DNA of 40,119 bases from Pyrinomonadaceae bacterium (GCA_025922875.1 JAICGZ010000017.1:1-40119); one strand, 5' to 3'. Positions 17,471 to 26,105 are shown, counted from the stretch's first letter. Notes: a model not told the origin generated them from the sequence alone. Made by a program: numbers and translations.

Positions 17471-18249
17471 GAGTTTGTCGCGTTTCACATGAGAGTTTAC
17501 CGGCCGCTCGTTATGCTGCGCTCTCAGGCTCGAGTGTCTTCCCTCTTCCTTCGGACTACAACTTTGAAGACATTCAGATCCCGAATGAAGAAAGCGTGCT
17601 CACTCTCGACGAAGTGAAACTGCTCGCGCCTGTTGCACCTTCGAAGATCGTTTGTGTAGGAAGAAACTATCGCGAGCACGCAGCAGAGCTCGGGAACAAG
17701 ATGCCTGACGAGCCGCTGCTGTTCTTGAAAGCACCGTCGGCTGTGATCGGTTCGGGCGAACAGATCGAAATACCGAACGCCTCGCAACAGGTTGAGCATG
17801 AGGGCGAGCTCGGAGTTGTGATCGGCCGTACTGCGCGCAATCTCTCGCAGCATGAAGATCCGTTGAATTATGTTTTTGGTTACACGTGTGTCAACGACGT
17901 TACCGCACGCGATCTCCAGCGCAAAGACGTTCAATTCACGCGCGGTAAGTCGTTTGACACATTTTGCCCGGTGGGGCCGTGGATTGAAACGGATATCGAT
18001 CCAGGTAACGTGGCCGTCGAGACTCGCCTCAATGGTGAAGTAAAACAAAAAGGTAACACGGCTGACATGGCCTTCCCTGTCCACTTTCTTATAAGGTACA
18101 TCTCTGAGATCATGACACTGTATCCGGGCGACCTGATCGCGACGGGAACGCCGGCAGGCGTTTCGCGAATGAAGCATGGCGATACGGTGGAGGTAGAAGT
18201 CGCCGGAATCGGTGTTCTACGGAACGAGGTGCATGATCGTATTGGATGA
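17467..18249 (+). CDS. Fumarylacetoacetate hydrolase family protein
   Basis: Member of the FAH superfamily of metal-dependent C-C hydrolases, decarboxylases and isomerases, 260 residues. Core landmarks: SKIVCVGRNYREHAAELG (about 59-76), PLLFLKAPSAVIG, the metal-binding Glu pair and following strand VEHEGELGVVIG, YVFGYTCVNDVTARDLQ with the third metal ligand Asp, GKSFDTFCPVGPW, and LYPGDLIATGTPAGV. Such proteins act as 5-carboxymethyl-2-hydroxymuconate isomerases, acylpyruvases or oxaloacetate decarboxylases; which one applies here cannot be told. The TTG start overlaps the stop of the lipoprotein gene (TTGA). The N-terminal 50 residues form the small domain seen in bacterial members. Confidence 0.92.
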   Translation: MRVCRVSHESLPAARYAALSGSSVFPLPSDYNFEDIQIPNEESVLTLDEVKLLAPVAPSKIVCVGRNYREHAAELGNKMPDEPLLFLKAPSAVIGSGEQIEIPNASQQVEHEGELGVVIGRTARNLSQHEDPLNYVFGYTCVNDVTARDLQRKDVQFTRGKSFDTFCPVGPWIETDIDPGNVAVETRLNGEVKQKGNTADMAFPVHFLIRYISEIMTLYPGDLIATGTPAGVSRMKHGDTVEVEVAGIGVLRNEVHDRIG

Positions 18250-18253
18250 CATC

Positions 18254-18342
18254 TTCTCTGTGCCACCTCTGTGGCTCTGTGGTTTCCGATGACGACGTAG
18301 GTAACCACAGAGACACAGAGAACACAGAGGTGTCACAGAGAA
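18254..18342. repeat. CACAGAG-family dispersed palindrome
   Basis: TTCTCTGTGCCACCTCTGTG at the left pairs with CACAGAGGTGTCACAGAGAA at the right; the core is repeated CACAGAG. It begins within six bases of the upstream stop codon and ends shortly before the transaldolase ribosome site. Same family as 143-242. Confidence 0.85.
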
Positions 18343-18365
18343 AAGACTGACTAGGAGTTCTAATT

Positions 18366-19016
18366 ATGAAATTTTTTCTTGATACCGCGAATCTCAACGA
18401 GATACGCGAAGGAGCAGCGCTGGGTATTGCCGATGGAGTGACGACTAATCCTTCTTTGATTTCCAAAGAAGGTGATGTCGACTTCAAGCAGCACATCGCT
18501 GCTATCTGCGAAATCGTTCAGGGTCCTGTTTCGGCCGAAGTGACGAGCCAGGACAAGGACGGAATGGTCCGCGAGGGACGTGAGTACTCGAAGATCGCTC
18601 CCAACGTTGTCATCAAGTGCCCATCAACTCGCGATGGATTAAAAGCGACGCGCCAGCTCTCTGATGAAGGCATTAAAGTGAACGTCACGCTTTGCTTCTC
18701 ACCGGCGCAGGCAATCCTCGCAGACAAGGCTGGAGCGTCTTTCATCAGCCCGTTTCTAGGCCGGTTGGATGACATCGGCGAAAACGGACTCATCCTGCTG
18801 CAAAACATCATCGAGATCTATCAGAACTACGAGTGGGAAACCGAGGTCCTGGCTGCAAGCCTGCGTCACCCGATCCACGTGATCGAAGCCGCACGTATGG
18901 GCGCGGATATCGGGACGATGCCGTTCAAGGTAATCGATCAACTGTTCAATCATCCGTTGACTGACAAGGGTCAGGCCCAGTTTCTGGCTGATTGGGCGAA
19001 GAGTGGAAGAAAATAG
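18366..19016 (+). CDS. Small transaldolase / fructose-6-phosphate aldolase family
   Basis: Class I (Schiff-base) aldolase of 216 residues, the small subfamily that comprises both transaldolase (tal) of the pentose phosphate pathway and fructose-6-phosphate aldolase (fsa). Features: [16 protein letters not shown] with Asp6, [25 protein letters not shown], the Schiff-base Lys84 in [29 protein letters not shown], and [11 protein letters not shown]. The residues usually used to separate transaldolase from fructose-6-phosphate aldolase are not decisive by eye; transaldolase is the more common role for such proteins. AGGAG precedes the ATG. Followed after 15 bases by a DUF402 gene. Confidence 0.93.
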   Translation: MKFFLDTANLNEIREGAALGIADGVTTNPSLISKEGDVDFKQHIAAICEIVQGPVSAEVTSQDKDGMVREGREYSKIAPNVVIKCPSTRDGLKATRQLSDEGIKVNVTLCFSPAQAILADKAGASFISPFLGRLDDIGENGLILLQNIIEIYQNYEWETEVLAASLRHPIHVIEAARMGADIGTMPFKVIDQLFNHPLTDKGQAQFLADWAKSGRK

Positions 19017-19031
19017 CGCGGAAGGAAGTGA

Positions 19032-19517
19032 TTGAACCCGACTGCGGACGCAATTTTCGTCAGTGTGCTTAAATACGATGGGCGTGAGCACCGGCGCTGG
19101 CCGGCGCGAATCACGAAGACCGCAGGTCCGCTGCTAGTGCTGGATGCGGTCTTCGAGGAAGAGATTCAACACGATCTGCTCGGCACGATTCCATGTGGAA
19201 CCGTTAGTACCGAGTACTACTGGCTCGATCGCTGGTACAACGTGTTTCGCTTCAGCGATCCGGATCAGACGTTGAGATATTTTTATTGCAACGTAAACAC
19301 TCCACCGCATTTTGACGGACACGTTCTCAGCTACACTGATCTGGACATTGACGTGCTGGTCGCCCCCGACCTCACTTACAAGATTCTCGACGTAGACGAT
19401 TTCGAAGAAAACGCCACGCGCTACGGTTATCCGGACGATGTTCAGGCGAATGCGCGCGCGGCCCTAACCGAGTTGACCCGGCTGATCGAAGTGAGGTCGT
19501 TTCCGTTCAACGAGTAA
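19032..19517 (+). CDS. DUF402 family protein, nucleotide phosphohydrolase-like
   Basis: Protein of 161 residues with the DUF402 core: [14 protein letters not shown] (about 60-73), [14 protein letters not shown], and the acidic [14 protein letters not shown] and [17 protein letters not shown]. In characterised relatives (FomD and a staphylococcal nucleoside tri/diphosphatase) such Asp clusters bind metal and hydrolyse nucleotide-phosphonate or nucleotide bonds. The substrate here is unknown. TTG start with a GGAAGGAAG ribosome site 1-10 bases ahead. It lies 15 bases after the transaldolase and 5 bases before the carboxylase gene, so all three are probably one transcript. Confidence 0.85.
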   Translation: MNPTADAIFVSVLKYDGREHRRWPARITKTAGPLLVLDAVFEEEIQHDLLGTIPCGTVSTEYYWLDRWYNVFRFSDPDQTLRYFYCNVNTPPHFDGHVLSYTDLDIDVLVAPDLTYKILDVDDFEENATRYGYPDDVQANARAALTELTRLIEVRSFPFNE

Positions 19518-19522
19518 TTAAT

Positions 19523-21094
19523 ATGGCCTCAAAACAACAACCCAAACAGTCAAGATCCAAAGTTGAAACCCTGCGCGAGCGAAGTGCGCTGGCTGAGCAG
19601 GGCGGCGGCGCAGCTCGAGTTGAGAAGCAGCACGAGGCGGGAAAAATGACGGCCCGCGAAAGACTGGAGTTTCTGCTCGACGAAGGTTCATTCGAAGAGT
19701 TTGACAAGCTCGTCGTGCATCGCTCGAGAGATTTTGGACTCGACAAGCAGCTTTACCCTGGCGATGGTGTGATTACCGGGCACGGTTTGATCGACGGGCG
19801 TAACGTATTTGTGTTTGCACAGGACTTCACTGTCTTTGGCGGCTCACTTTCCGAGACGCATGCTGAAAAGATCTGCAAGGTGATGGATCTCGCGATGAAG
19901 GTTGGCGCGCCTGTTATCGGTTTGAACGACTCGGGTGGAGCGCGCATTCAGGAAGGAGTCGTCAGTCTCGGCGGATACGCCGATATTTTTCTGCGCAACA
20001 CGCTCGCGAGCGGCGTGGTGCCGCAAATCAGTTGCATCATGGGACCATGCGCTGGTGGCGCCGTTTATAGTCCGGCTATCACTGACTTCAACATCATGGT
20101 CAAAGACACCTCCTACATGTTCATCACAGGACCGGACGTGATCAAGACCGTCACGCACGAGGAGGTTACTAAAGAGGCATTGGGCGGTGCTGTCACTCAC
20201 AACAGTGTTTCGGGTGTCGCGCACTTCGCCGCGGATTCAGACGAGCATGCACTGCGGATCGTGCGCGAGCTTTTCTCGTTCATACCTTCGAACAACCTCG
20301 AAGATCCGCCGCGTGTAGACGTGAGCGATCCTATCGATCGTATCGAACTGAAGCTGAACGAAATAGTTCCCGAGGCCTCGAATCAGCCATACGACATTCG
20401 CGACGTCATAAACCAAGTCGTCGACGACGGGTATTTCTTCGAGGTGCACCAGATGTTTGCGCCTAACATCTGTGTTGGATTTGCGCGGCTTGGCGGGCGT
20501 TCGGTGGGCATCGTGGCGAACCAGCCGGCATTTCTGGCGGGTGTGCTGGATATTGCCGCGTCTGTCAAAGGCGCGCGGTTTGTTCGGTTCTGTGATTGCT
20601 TCAATATCCCGCTGGTAACGTTTGAAGATGTGCCGGGATTCCTGCCGGGCGTTTCGCAGGAACATGGCGGCATCATCACACACGGAGCCAAACTTCTGTA
20701 CGCGTTTGCAGAAGCGACCGTGCCAAAGCTCACGGTCATCACGCGCAAAGCATACGGTGGAGCCTACTGCGTCATGGCATCAAAACACATCCGTACCGAC
20801 GTCAACTTTGCGTGGCCTTCGGCGGAGATTGCAGTGATGGGAGCTGAAGGAGCGGTGGGAATACTCTACCGGCGTGAGCTCAAGGATGCGCAGGACAAAG
20901 AATCCGCACGCAATGCGAAAATTCTTGAACTGCAGGACAAGTTCGCCAACCCTTACGTGGCCGCTGAAAGAGGGTTTGTCGACGAGGTAATCGAGCCCGC
21001 GTACACACGTCCGAAATTGATTCGAGCGCTTTCGCTGTTGGAGAACAAACGCGACTCAAACCCGCCACGAAAACATGGGAATATCCCTTTATAA
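19523..21094 (+). CDS. pccB: Acyl-CoA carboxylase carboxyltransferase (beta) subunit, PccB-type
   Basis: Biotin-dependent carboxyltransferase of 523 residues, the beta subunit of propionyl/acetyl-CoA carboxylases; it moves CO2 from carboxybiotin to an acyl-CoA. Two crotonase-fold halves are visible. The N-half has [34 protein letters not shown], and the oxyanion region [20 protein letters not shown] with [15 protein letters not shown]. The C-half has [20 protein letters not shown] and [17 protein letters not shown] followed by [17 protein letters not shown]. The position often linked to acyl chain choice (Asp in GGAYDVM of typical PccB) is Cys here. The biotinylated alpha subunit is not in the window. 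The organism probably uses it for propionyl-CoA or for odd-chain and branched breakdown. Confidence 0.95.
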   Translation: MASKQQPKQSRSKVETLRERSALAEQGGGAARVEKQHEAGKMTARERLEFLLDEGSFEEFDKLVVHRSRDFGLDKQLYPGDGVITGHGLIDGRNVFVFAQDFTVFGGSLSETHAEKICKVMDLAMKVGAPVIGLNDSGGARIQEGVVSLGGYADIFLRNTLASGVVPQISCIMGPCAGGAVYSPAITDFNIMVKDTSYMFITGPDVIKTVTHEEVTKEALGGAVTHNSVSGVAHFAADSDEHALRIVRELFSFIPSNNLEDPPRVDVSDPIDRIELKLNEIVPEASNQPYDIRDVINQVVDDGYFFEVHQMFAPNICVGFARLGGRSVGIVANQPAFLAGVLDIAASVKGARFVRFCDCFNIPLVTFEDVPGFLPGVSQEHGGIITHGAKLLYAFAEATVPKLTVITRKAYGGAYCVMASKHIRTDVNFAWPSAEIAVMGAEGAVGILYRRELKDAQDKESARNAKILELQDKFANPYVAAERGFVDEVIEPAYTRPKLIRALSLLENKRDSNPPRKHGNIPL

Positions 21095-21100
21095 AGGATA

Positions 21101-21165
21101 GTTTCGCGCAAAGGCGCAAAGGAGTAATGAGAACCTCTTTGCTCCTTTGCGTCTTTGCGGGAAAC
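21101..21165. repeat. GCAAAGGCGCAAAGG-family palindrome
   Basis: GTTTCGCGCAAAGGCGCAAA on the left pairs with CTTTGCGTCTTTGCGGGAAA on the right, arms of about 29 bases. It separates the convergent ends of pccB and the aspartyl protease gene, so it might also serve as a two-way terminator. Half-sites of the family are at 11195-11215 and 37846-37868. Confidence 0.8.
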
Positions 21166-21175
21166 AATTGTAACT

Positions 21176-22123
21176 TCAGTTGCGTTCGGCGGGCTCGAAG
21201 GCGATCAGTCTCGAGGCTGGATCAAAGGTGATTCGGAAGGGAAAGAGTGCTCCGCGGCCGAGGATGATCGGCGTTCCTGGCGCAACACCCGTTAACATGT
21301 CAGTCGGCACACGATTGAGCACCAACGAGCCAATACTGACGACCTGTGGCTCAATCCTGTGAGATTCCACTATTCCCCCGCCGAGGTCGTGAATCCTGTT
21401 GTCACTTCGCCGGTGATTTGACCCGACCACGCGTCCTCCATTCAACGCGAGGCCCAAACCCGATCCGGTATCAATTAGCGCTAATCGGCCGTCACCTAGT
21501 TTGACAAATGGGCGATCGCTGCCTGCTTCGCGCACCCAACGCACTACCGCGCCATCCTTTGGCACTTCCGTCACGCGCAAACGCAGATCGAACGCGCGTA
21601 ACTCGCGACTGGGCAGGTCAACTGTGTATCCAAGGGGACTGAACACTTCAGTCGGATCCAGCACTCCGTCAATTGATCCCGGCAGGCTTCCCACGACTGC
21701 CGCATTAAAGCTTCCGGGCAGATCATTGTTACTTCTGCCCAGCGCGAGCCTGGAAATATGTGCTTCCTGATCTGAAGAGATTGGCGAGGTGCTGAGGCCG
21801 CCCACCAGCGGGCGACGCGATTTTGCGACTCGTAACCCTGCTCGTTCGACAACGTTGCGGCTGATGAGCGAAACACCCGCGCCCGTATCAATCGCGAAGA
21901 CAAACGGCCCTGCGCCGTTTATCCATCCGTTTGCCAACAAGCCGCGACCGCGTTCCTCACGCAGCCGAATTGGCTGGACTGGGGTTATGTTGCCTCGTGT
22001 AACGTTGCTCCTGCTCTCGGTGCGCTGAACACGTTGATGGGCGATTCCTAATCCAGGAATCGCCCATGCAACCATTGCAACACTGAGAGTACTTAGAGCG
22101 ATAGCAAGTTTAGCTTTGCTCAC
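21176..22123 (-). CDS. Exported two-lobed retropepsin-like aspartyl protease
   Basis: Protein of 315 residues with an N-terminal hydrophobic helix (about 5-25), so periplasmic or membrane anchored. It carries two aspartyl-protease motifs: FVFAIDTGAG with Asp79 and ALIDTGSG with Asp218, each in a homologous half. Half one ends GVLDP...YTVDLPSRELRAFD; half two ends IILGRGALFPFRITFDPASR-LIAFEP, the usual strand after the flap. One chain can thus build the full active-site pair that retropepsins make by dimerising. GTG start, with AGAGGT ahead. It converges with pccB and lies 25 bases downstream of a glycine-zipper gene, likely in one transcript. Whether it is an active protease or a binding protein is not proven, but both Asp-Thr-Gly triads are intact. 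Confidence 0.87.
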   Translation of the reverse strand: MSKAKLAIALSTLSVAMVAWAIPGLGIAHQRVQRTESRSNVTRGNITPVQPIRLREERGRGLLANGWINGAGPFVFAIDTGAGVSLISRNVVERAGLRVAKSRRPLVGGLSTSPISSDQEAHISRLALGRSNNDLPGSFNAAVVGSLPGSIDGVLDPTEVFSPLGYTVDLPSRELRAFDLRLRVTEVPKDGAVVRWVREAGSDRPFVKLGDGRLALIDTGSGLGLALNGGRVVGSNHRRSDNRIHDLGGGIVESHRIEPQVVSIGSLVLNRVPTDMLTGVAPGTPIILGRGALFPFRITFDPASRLIAFEPAERN

Positions 22124-22148
22124 TAATCCGGACCTCTAAGTAAACCAG

Positions 22149-22709
22149 TTAGTAGTTCCGGTCGCGCTTGCGCAGCTTGTACGTCCACAAGGCCGAGCCA
22201 CCGGCGCCAGAGAGTGCACCGATTGCCGCACCCTTCTTACCACCGATCAAGCCACCGATAGCGGCGCCCGCACCCGTGCCCATCGCTACGGTCAGCTTAT
22301 CGCGATGTTTGTCCCAGAAGCTGCGTTTCCGCGGCTCATAGTTGTAGTAAACGCGCTGTGACGAGGCTCGACTACCTGAGTTTCGATAAACCACGCGAGT
22401 CGGAGCGCGTCTGGTGCTCGTTGCGCTCGTTGTGGTTCTCTGTTCGACTTGCGTCGCTGCGGCGAAGCCGTCGGCGAAGCCGGTCTTATATGCTGTCTGC
22501 TCGCCTGCTGTGTTGAACTCGCCCGGAACCAATTCATTGTTACTGGCTGTCTGTTCCGCAGCAACGGGCGTGGTTTGCGCAGCCTTCTGCGCTGTGGTGT
22601 TAGTTTCAGCCGTCGCCGGCTGAGATTTGGACATAACCAGCGCGCCGACCGAACCACCGATAAGGGCTGCAATCAAGGCCACTGGAAGTAATTTGTTAGT
22701 CATAATCAT
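22149..22709 (-). CDS. Glycine-zipper membrane protein
   Basis: About 186 residues. An N-terminal transmembrane helix or signal anchor (PVALIAALIGGSVGALVM), a long Ala/Thr/Gln-rich flexible part, a short helical motif GEQTAYKTGFADGFAAA, an Arg/Ser/Tyr-rich segment, and a C-terminal glycine zipper GTGAGAAIGGLIGGKKGAA with G-x-x-x-G spacing followed by a second helix. Such zippers form a tight hairpin in membranes (YMGG/Gly-zipper_2 style) and are common in envelope proteins. The start at 22709 is chosen because AAGGAG lies ten bases before it; an upstream in-frame start would add 13 Arg-rich residues with no ribosome site. The role is unknown; coupled to the aspartyl protease gene 25 bases downstream. 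Confidence 0.75.
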   Translation of the reverse strand: MIMTNKLLPVALIAALIGGSVGALVMSKSQPATAETNTTAQKAAQTTPVAAEQTASNNELVPGEFNTAGEQTAYKTGFADGFAAATQVEQRTTTSATSTRRAPTRVVYRNSGSRASSQRVYYNYEPRKRSFWDKHRDKLTVAMGTGAGAAIGGLIGGKKGAAIGALSGAGGSALWTYKLRKRDRNY

Positions 22710-22953
22710 CGCTCTGCTTCTCCTTGCAAAAGATCCAGTACGTCTCAAGTAGTGCTCCGTGCTGCAAGACCTATTCCTCTTTTGTCGGGTGATTTGAGAT
22801 GGCGGCTAACTGCCTGAGATTTTAGCAATCATCGCCGAAATTTCGACGCTGCAAGAAATTCACAAGACAATTCCAACGCTTCTGATCAAAATGCGGAAAT
22901 GTGAGTGTACCCGATATGGAAGCGCAGTATTCGATATCCGCAGTGGCTACTGG
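22710..22953. other. Gene-free stretch ahead of the glycine-zipper gene
   Basis: The space between the glycine-zipper gene and the next gene totals about 340 bases (22710-23050). Apart from a repeat at 22954-23029 it has no convincing open frame, RNA gene or strong promoter pair on either strand. The promoter for the leftward genes should lie here. Confidence 0.5.
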
Positions 22954-23029
22954 TAGGGTGGCCTCCGTGGCCACCCCTCCGTGGATTTCGTGAAAGGAAA
23001 AGGGTGGCCACGAAGGGCCACCCCTACAA
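22954..23029. repeat. TTGTAGGG/GGCC-family palindrome
   Basis: TAGGGTGGCCTCCGTGGCCA on the left pairs with TGGCCACGAAGGGCCACCCC on the right; the right end CCCCTACAA is shared with 9733-9807 and 38678-38711. It lies downstream of the S41-like gene and could end its transcript. Confidence 0.85.
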
Positions 23030-23050
23030 ACAATTCCTAAAACGTATTGC

Positions 23051-24346
23051 TTATGCTGCTCTTTGCGCGGGCTTGTCTTTCAAAAGCTCCAGGGCTTTCT
23101 TGAGTTGCAGATCTTCAGAAGCCGGTTTAGCTGCTGGCGCGGGCGTCGTCGCTTCTCGCTTCTCGTTCCCCACCTCCGGTTTGACGATCTCGTCGTCGTC
23201 ATTACCCGTCAATTCGTCAGGATCGACTGCTTCGGAGACTTCCGCCCCTTTAACCTCGACTGTCGGCGCCACACCGGAATGGGCGCGATCTTCGCCAAGA
23301 AATGTTTTTCCATTTGCACTTGCCCACTTGATGGTCGTCAACAAGAGACCGTCACCGCCGCGCAATGAAAAGAGTTGCTGTTCGGTGCCGGCGCCAAAAC
23401 TCTTCTCGCCGACAACCTGGCCCCGGTTTCGATCCAACAGCGCGGATGCAACCACTTCAGCCGCTCCGGCCGTCCCGATGTCGATCAACGCCACGACCGG
23501 TCCCGAAAAGATCGTTGCCTTCGGGTCAGCCGTAAAGGTCTTCAACGCCTTTCCTTCACGTCCGATCGTCTGAGCGATGACGCCGTCTTTAATGAACAGG
23601 TTCGCGACCGCCACGGCTTCCGGCAAAGATCCACCGGCTGTGTCGCGCAGGTCAACGACAATCTTCTGCGCACCCTGCTTGACGAGATCCTGAAGACGTG
23701 TACGTGCCTCGGCAGCTTCGCCATCAGCAAAGCTGTTGATTCTCAGAATGCCGACGCGTCCGGCTTCCATGCGAGCTTCTGCGGCCGCGGCGCGCGACGA
23801 CCCGCGTTTTACGCTTATCGTCAGCGGCGTGGTATTCGCTCTCAACACCCGGAGCTTGACTTCACTTCCCGCAGGCCCGTTGAGTAGTTGTTTTGCGTCG
23901 TAAAGAGAGATGTCTCGCGTGGCCTTGGTATCGATGTACTCGATGATGTCTCCCGCTTTGAGCCCGGCCTGGTCGGCCGGCGACCCCTTCATGGGAGCAA
24001 TGATGTAAAGATAGGACGCGTATTGCGATAGCTCGGCACCGATGCCGGTCTGATTCTCTTTGTTACCGGCGTTAAACTCGCGCACCTGCTCGGGCGTGAG
24101 ATAGGTCGAGTAAGGATCGAGACCATAGGCAAGACCGCGTAGCGCGCCTGCCCGAACCTTATCCATATTTGGCTCATCTACGTAATCGTTCTGAATGTGC
24201 TGCAGCACGCTCTCGAAAATACGTAACTGTGCATTTGGGTCATTGGCCGGCTGTTGCGCGCGCGTGGAAATCCACCCGCCGACAGCCGTGTATAGAGTTA
24301 GGGTTGCAGATAGCAGAGTAAGGATGAACTTGGTACGAAATGACAT
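23051..24346 (-). CDS. S41/CtpA-like protein with PDZ domain, catalytically degenerate
   Basis: Exported protein of 431 residues with the layout of C-terminal processing proteases: signal anchor (1-30), N-terminal helical cap, PDZ domain (about 98-180), then the S41 core. The nucleophile signature normally reads G-S/T-A-S-A-S-E; here it is GTAGAAE, so the catalytic Ser is Gly294. The general-base signature T-F-G-K-G is SFGAG, so the Lys is Ala319. Both changes were checked in the nucleotide sequence. Flanking parts are well kept (DLRDTAGGSLPEAVAVA and RGQVVGEKSFG), as in a stable fold. The C-tail is acidic then Ala/Pro rich. It is most likely a pseudoprotease acting by PDZ binding, for example as an adaptor for another envelope protease. 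AGGTAGG precedes the ATG. Confidence 0.88.
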   Translation of the reverse strand: MSFRTKFILTLLSATLTLYTAVGGWISTRAQQPANDPNAQLRIFESVLQHIQNDYVDEPNMDKVRAGALRGLAYGLDPYSTYLTPEQVREFNAGNKENQTGIGAELSQYASYLYIIAPMKGSPADQAGLKAGDIIEYIDTKATRDISLYDAKQLLNGPAGSEVKLRVLRANTTPLTISVKRGSSRAAAAEARMEAGRVGILRINSFADGEAAEARTRLQDLVKQGAQKIVVDLRDTAGGSLPEAVAVANLFIKDGVIAQTIGREGKALKTFTADPKATIFSGPVVALIDIGTAGAAEVVASALLDRNRGQVVGEKSFGAGTEQQLFSLRGGDGLLLTTIKWASANGKTFLGEDRAHSGVAPTVEVKGAEVSEAVDPDELTGNDDDEIVKPEVGNEKREATTPAPAAKPASEDLQLKKALELLKDKPAQRAA

Positions 24347-24466
24347 TTACCTACCTCTTCGATTACGTTAGAGCCCGGACCAAAACAAAGATCGCGCTAA
24401 TTGCGAATCGAACCGTATGATACAGGCGGCATTTACGGGGTGCAAGCCAAAGCTTTCTGGATTCTA

Positions 24467-24949
24467 GTGAATAAAAACAACGATCAGTTAAGTCCTGCTG
24501 GGCCGGTTCTCGCGCTCGATCTTGGCCAAAAGCTTGTCGGTGCCGCGATATCGGACGAACGGCTGGTGACAACGAAACGGCTGCCACCACTCAAGCGCTC
24601 GAATTGGAAAAAACTACTTCAGGACGTGCGGCACTTGATTGAACGCTTTGACGCCCAAACAATAGTGGTTGGTTTGCCGTTGAGACTGGATGGAACGGCC
24701 GGCGATGCGGCAAGAGAGGTTCGTCGCCTGGCCACCAACCTGGCTAGATCAGTAGAGCAACCGGTTTATCTACAGGACGAGCGCTTGACTTCGTTCGAAG
24801 CCACAGCGAATTTAAAGGCGGAAGGTATTAAGCCCGACGATATTCCCGCACTCGTAGACGGCGAAGCGGCAGCGATGATCCTGCGAGACTTTCTCCAGGC
24901 CAATCAGGAACGAATTCGCGTCCTATCTGACACGACGATACAAGAATGA
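24467..24949 (+). CDS. ruvX: Holliday-junction resolvase-like RuvX (YqgF)
   Basis: RNase H-like nuclease family protein of about 160 residues, linked in bacteria to 16S pre-rRNA 5' end processing. The core begins VLALDLGQKLVGAAISDE with the first active-site Asp, IVVGLPLRLDGT holds the second strand, and YLQDERLTSFEATANL and DIPALVDGEAAAMIL hold the remaining acidic residues. The open frame reaches back to 24401, but the extra 22 residues are unlike the family and overlap the probable promoter space of the divergent S41-like gene, so the GTG at 24467 is preferred. It overlaps mltG by four bases (ATGA), the usual ruvX-mltG arrangement. Confidence 0.88.
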   Translation: MNKNNDQLSPAGPVLALDLGQKLVGAAISDERLVTTKRLPPLKRSNWKKLLQDVRHLIERFDAQTIVVGLPLRLDGTAGDAAREVRRLATNLARSVEQPVYLQDERLTSFEATANLKAEGIKPDDIPALVDGEAAAMILRDFLQANQERIRVLSDTTIQE

Positions 24950-26028
24950 AACGGCTAATACTTCTGCTAATCGTGCTCGGCATCCTTGCCGTGGCAGCTC
25001 TCGGGTTCTGGACCTACTCTGATTTGCGTAAACCAGTGGCTCATGCCAAGTCCGGTCAGTACATCGAGATTCCCAAAGGATCGTCGCCATCAGCAATAAT
25101 CAGGAAATTGGCGGCGGAAGGAGTGCTCAAACACGAGTGGCCCTTAAAGCTTTACCTTAAGAGCACCGGAGCGGGCAGCACACTGAAGGCCGGCGAATAT
25201 GACTTTCCCTCACCCATCTCCCCGCTCAGCGTGCTGGCGAAACTTCAGCAGGGCCAGCGGCGGCTGAACCGCCTGACCATCATCGAAGGCTGGACTCGTT
25301 GGGACATCGCGCGCGCAATGACTCAGGTTCCCGAGTTCGGCCTCAGCGGAGAAGCTCAAGCATTAGAGTTAATGAATAACGTGAGCCTCATTAGCGATAT
25401 CGATCCGGAAGCCAGGAACCTCGAAGGCTATCTCTTCCCCGACACCTACGAGTTCTCTCCTGAGACGACGCCCGCTCAATTGATAGAAATGATGGTGAAG
25501 CGCTTTCGCGAGGTCTGGAAACCCGATTGGAGCGAACGGGCGCGAAGCATGAACTATTCGCCGCGGCAGATCGTCACGATCGGTTCATTAATCGAAACTG
25601 AGGCTAAGCTTGATGAGGAGCGCCCGCTGGTGGCTTCCGTGATCTACAACCGCTTGCAAAAGGACATCCCACTCGCCGTTGACTCGAGCATCATTTACGC
25701 CTCGAAGCTTGAAGGAAAGTGGCGCTATGACGGGAAGGTCTACCTGAGCGACATTCAACGACGATCACCATATAACACTCGAATCTACGCAGGGCTGCCG
25801 CCTGGACCAGTCGCTTCGCCCGGAGAGAGTTCGTTAAAGGCTGCTTTGAACCCAGTCACCACGGATTTTCTCTACTACGTTCGTAATCCGGATCGTGACG
25901 ATGGTGCTCACAACTTCTACAGCAATGGCGCTGACTTTGAGATGGGTGTTCAGGCATTGCGGAGGTGGGAACGTGAGCGCGATGAGGAAGAAGCGCGAAA
26001 GAAACGCGAAGCAGGGTTACAGGATTAA
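24946..26028 (+). CDS. mltG: Endolytic transglycosylase MltG
   Basis: Membrane-anchored lytic transglycosylase that cuts nascent peptidoglycan strands and sets their length. 360 residues: an N-terminal transmembrane helix (2-23), a LysM-like segment (about 38-105, QYIEIPKGSSPSAIIRKL), and the YceG catalytic domain with NLEGYLFPDTYEF, the catalytic Glu in IGSLIETEAKLDEERP, VIYNRLQKDIPLAVDSS, and the family ending NTRIYAGLPPGPVASPG. The very last codons and the TAA stop lie in an ACAGGATT-family repeat. The charged tail DEEEARKKREAGLQD may thus be lineage specific. Overlaps ruvX upstream by four bases. Confidence 0.95.
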   Translation: MKRLILLLIVLGILAVAALGFWTYSDLRKPVAHAKSGQYIEIPKGSSPSAIIRKLAAEGVLKHEWPLKLYLKSTGAGSTLKAGEYDFPSPISPLSVLAKLQQGQRRLNRLTIIEGWTRWDIARAMTQVPEFGLSGEAQALELMNNVSLISDIDPEARNLEGYLFPDTYEFSPETTPAQLIEMMVKRFREVWKPDWSERARSMNYSPRQIVTIGSLIETEAKLDEERPLVASVIYNRLQKDIPLAVDSSIIYASKLEGKWRYDGKVYLSDIQRRSPYNTRIYAGLPPGPVASPGESSLKAALNPVTTDFLYYVRNPDRDDGAHNFYSNGADFEMGVQALRRWERERDEEEARKKREAGLQD

Positions 26029-26105
26029 CCGGATTGAATACAGGATTAGCAAGATATCGGCAACACACATCTTGTCAATCCCGAAGCACCCTGTACATCT
26101 TGTTC
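26019..26105. repeat. Degenerate ACAGGATT-family repeat at mltG end
   Basis: ACAGGATTAACCGGATTGAA and ACAGGATTAGCAAGAT lie on the left, CATCTTGTCAATCCCG and CTGTACATCTTGTT on the right. It is less regular than other copies. Its first bases provide mltG's last Gln-Asp codons and stop. Confidence 0.6.

Noticed and set aside
17524-18177. Minus-strand open frame of 217 codons over the FAA-hydrolase
   Set aside because: Fully antisense to a conserved enzyme, no ribosome site, no recognisable domain.
22905-23573. Plus-strand open frame of 222 codons over the S41-like gene
   Set aside because: It starts in a repeat and runs antisense to a gene with clear PDZ and S41 domains; Ser/Pro-rich shadow translation.
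24401-24466. Longer N-terminus for RuvX starting at TTG 24401
   Set aside because: The 22 extra residues are not seen in the family and would overlap the probable promoter space between divergent genes; GTG at 24467 fits better.
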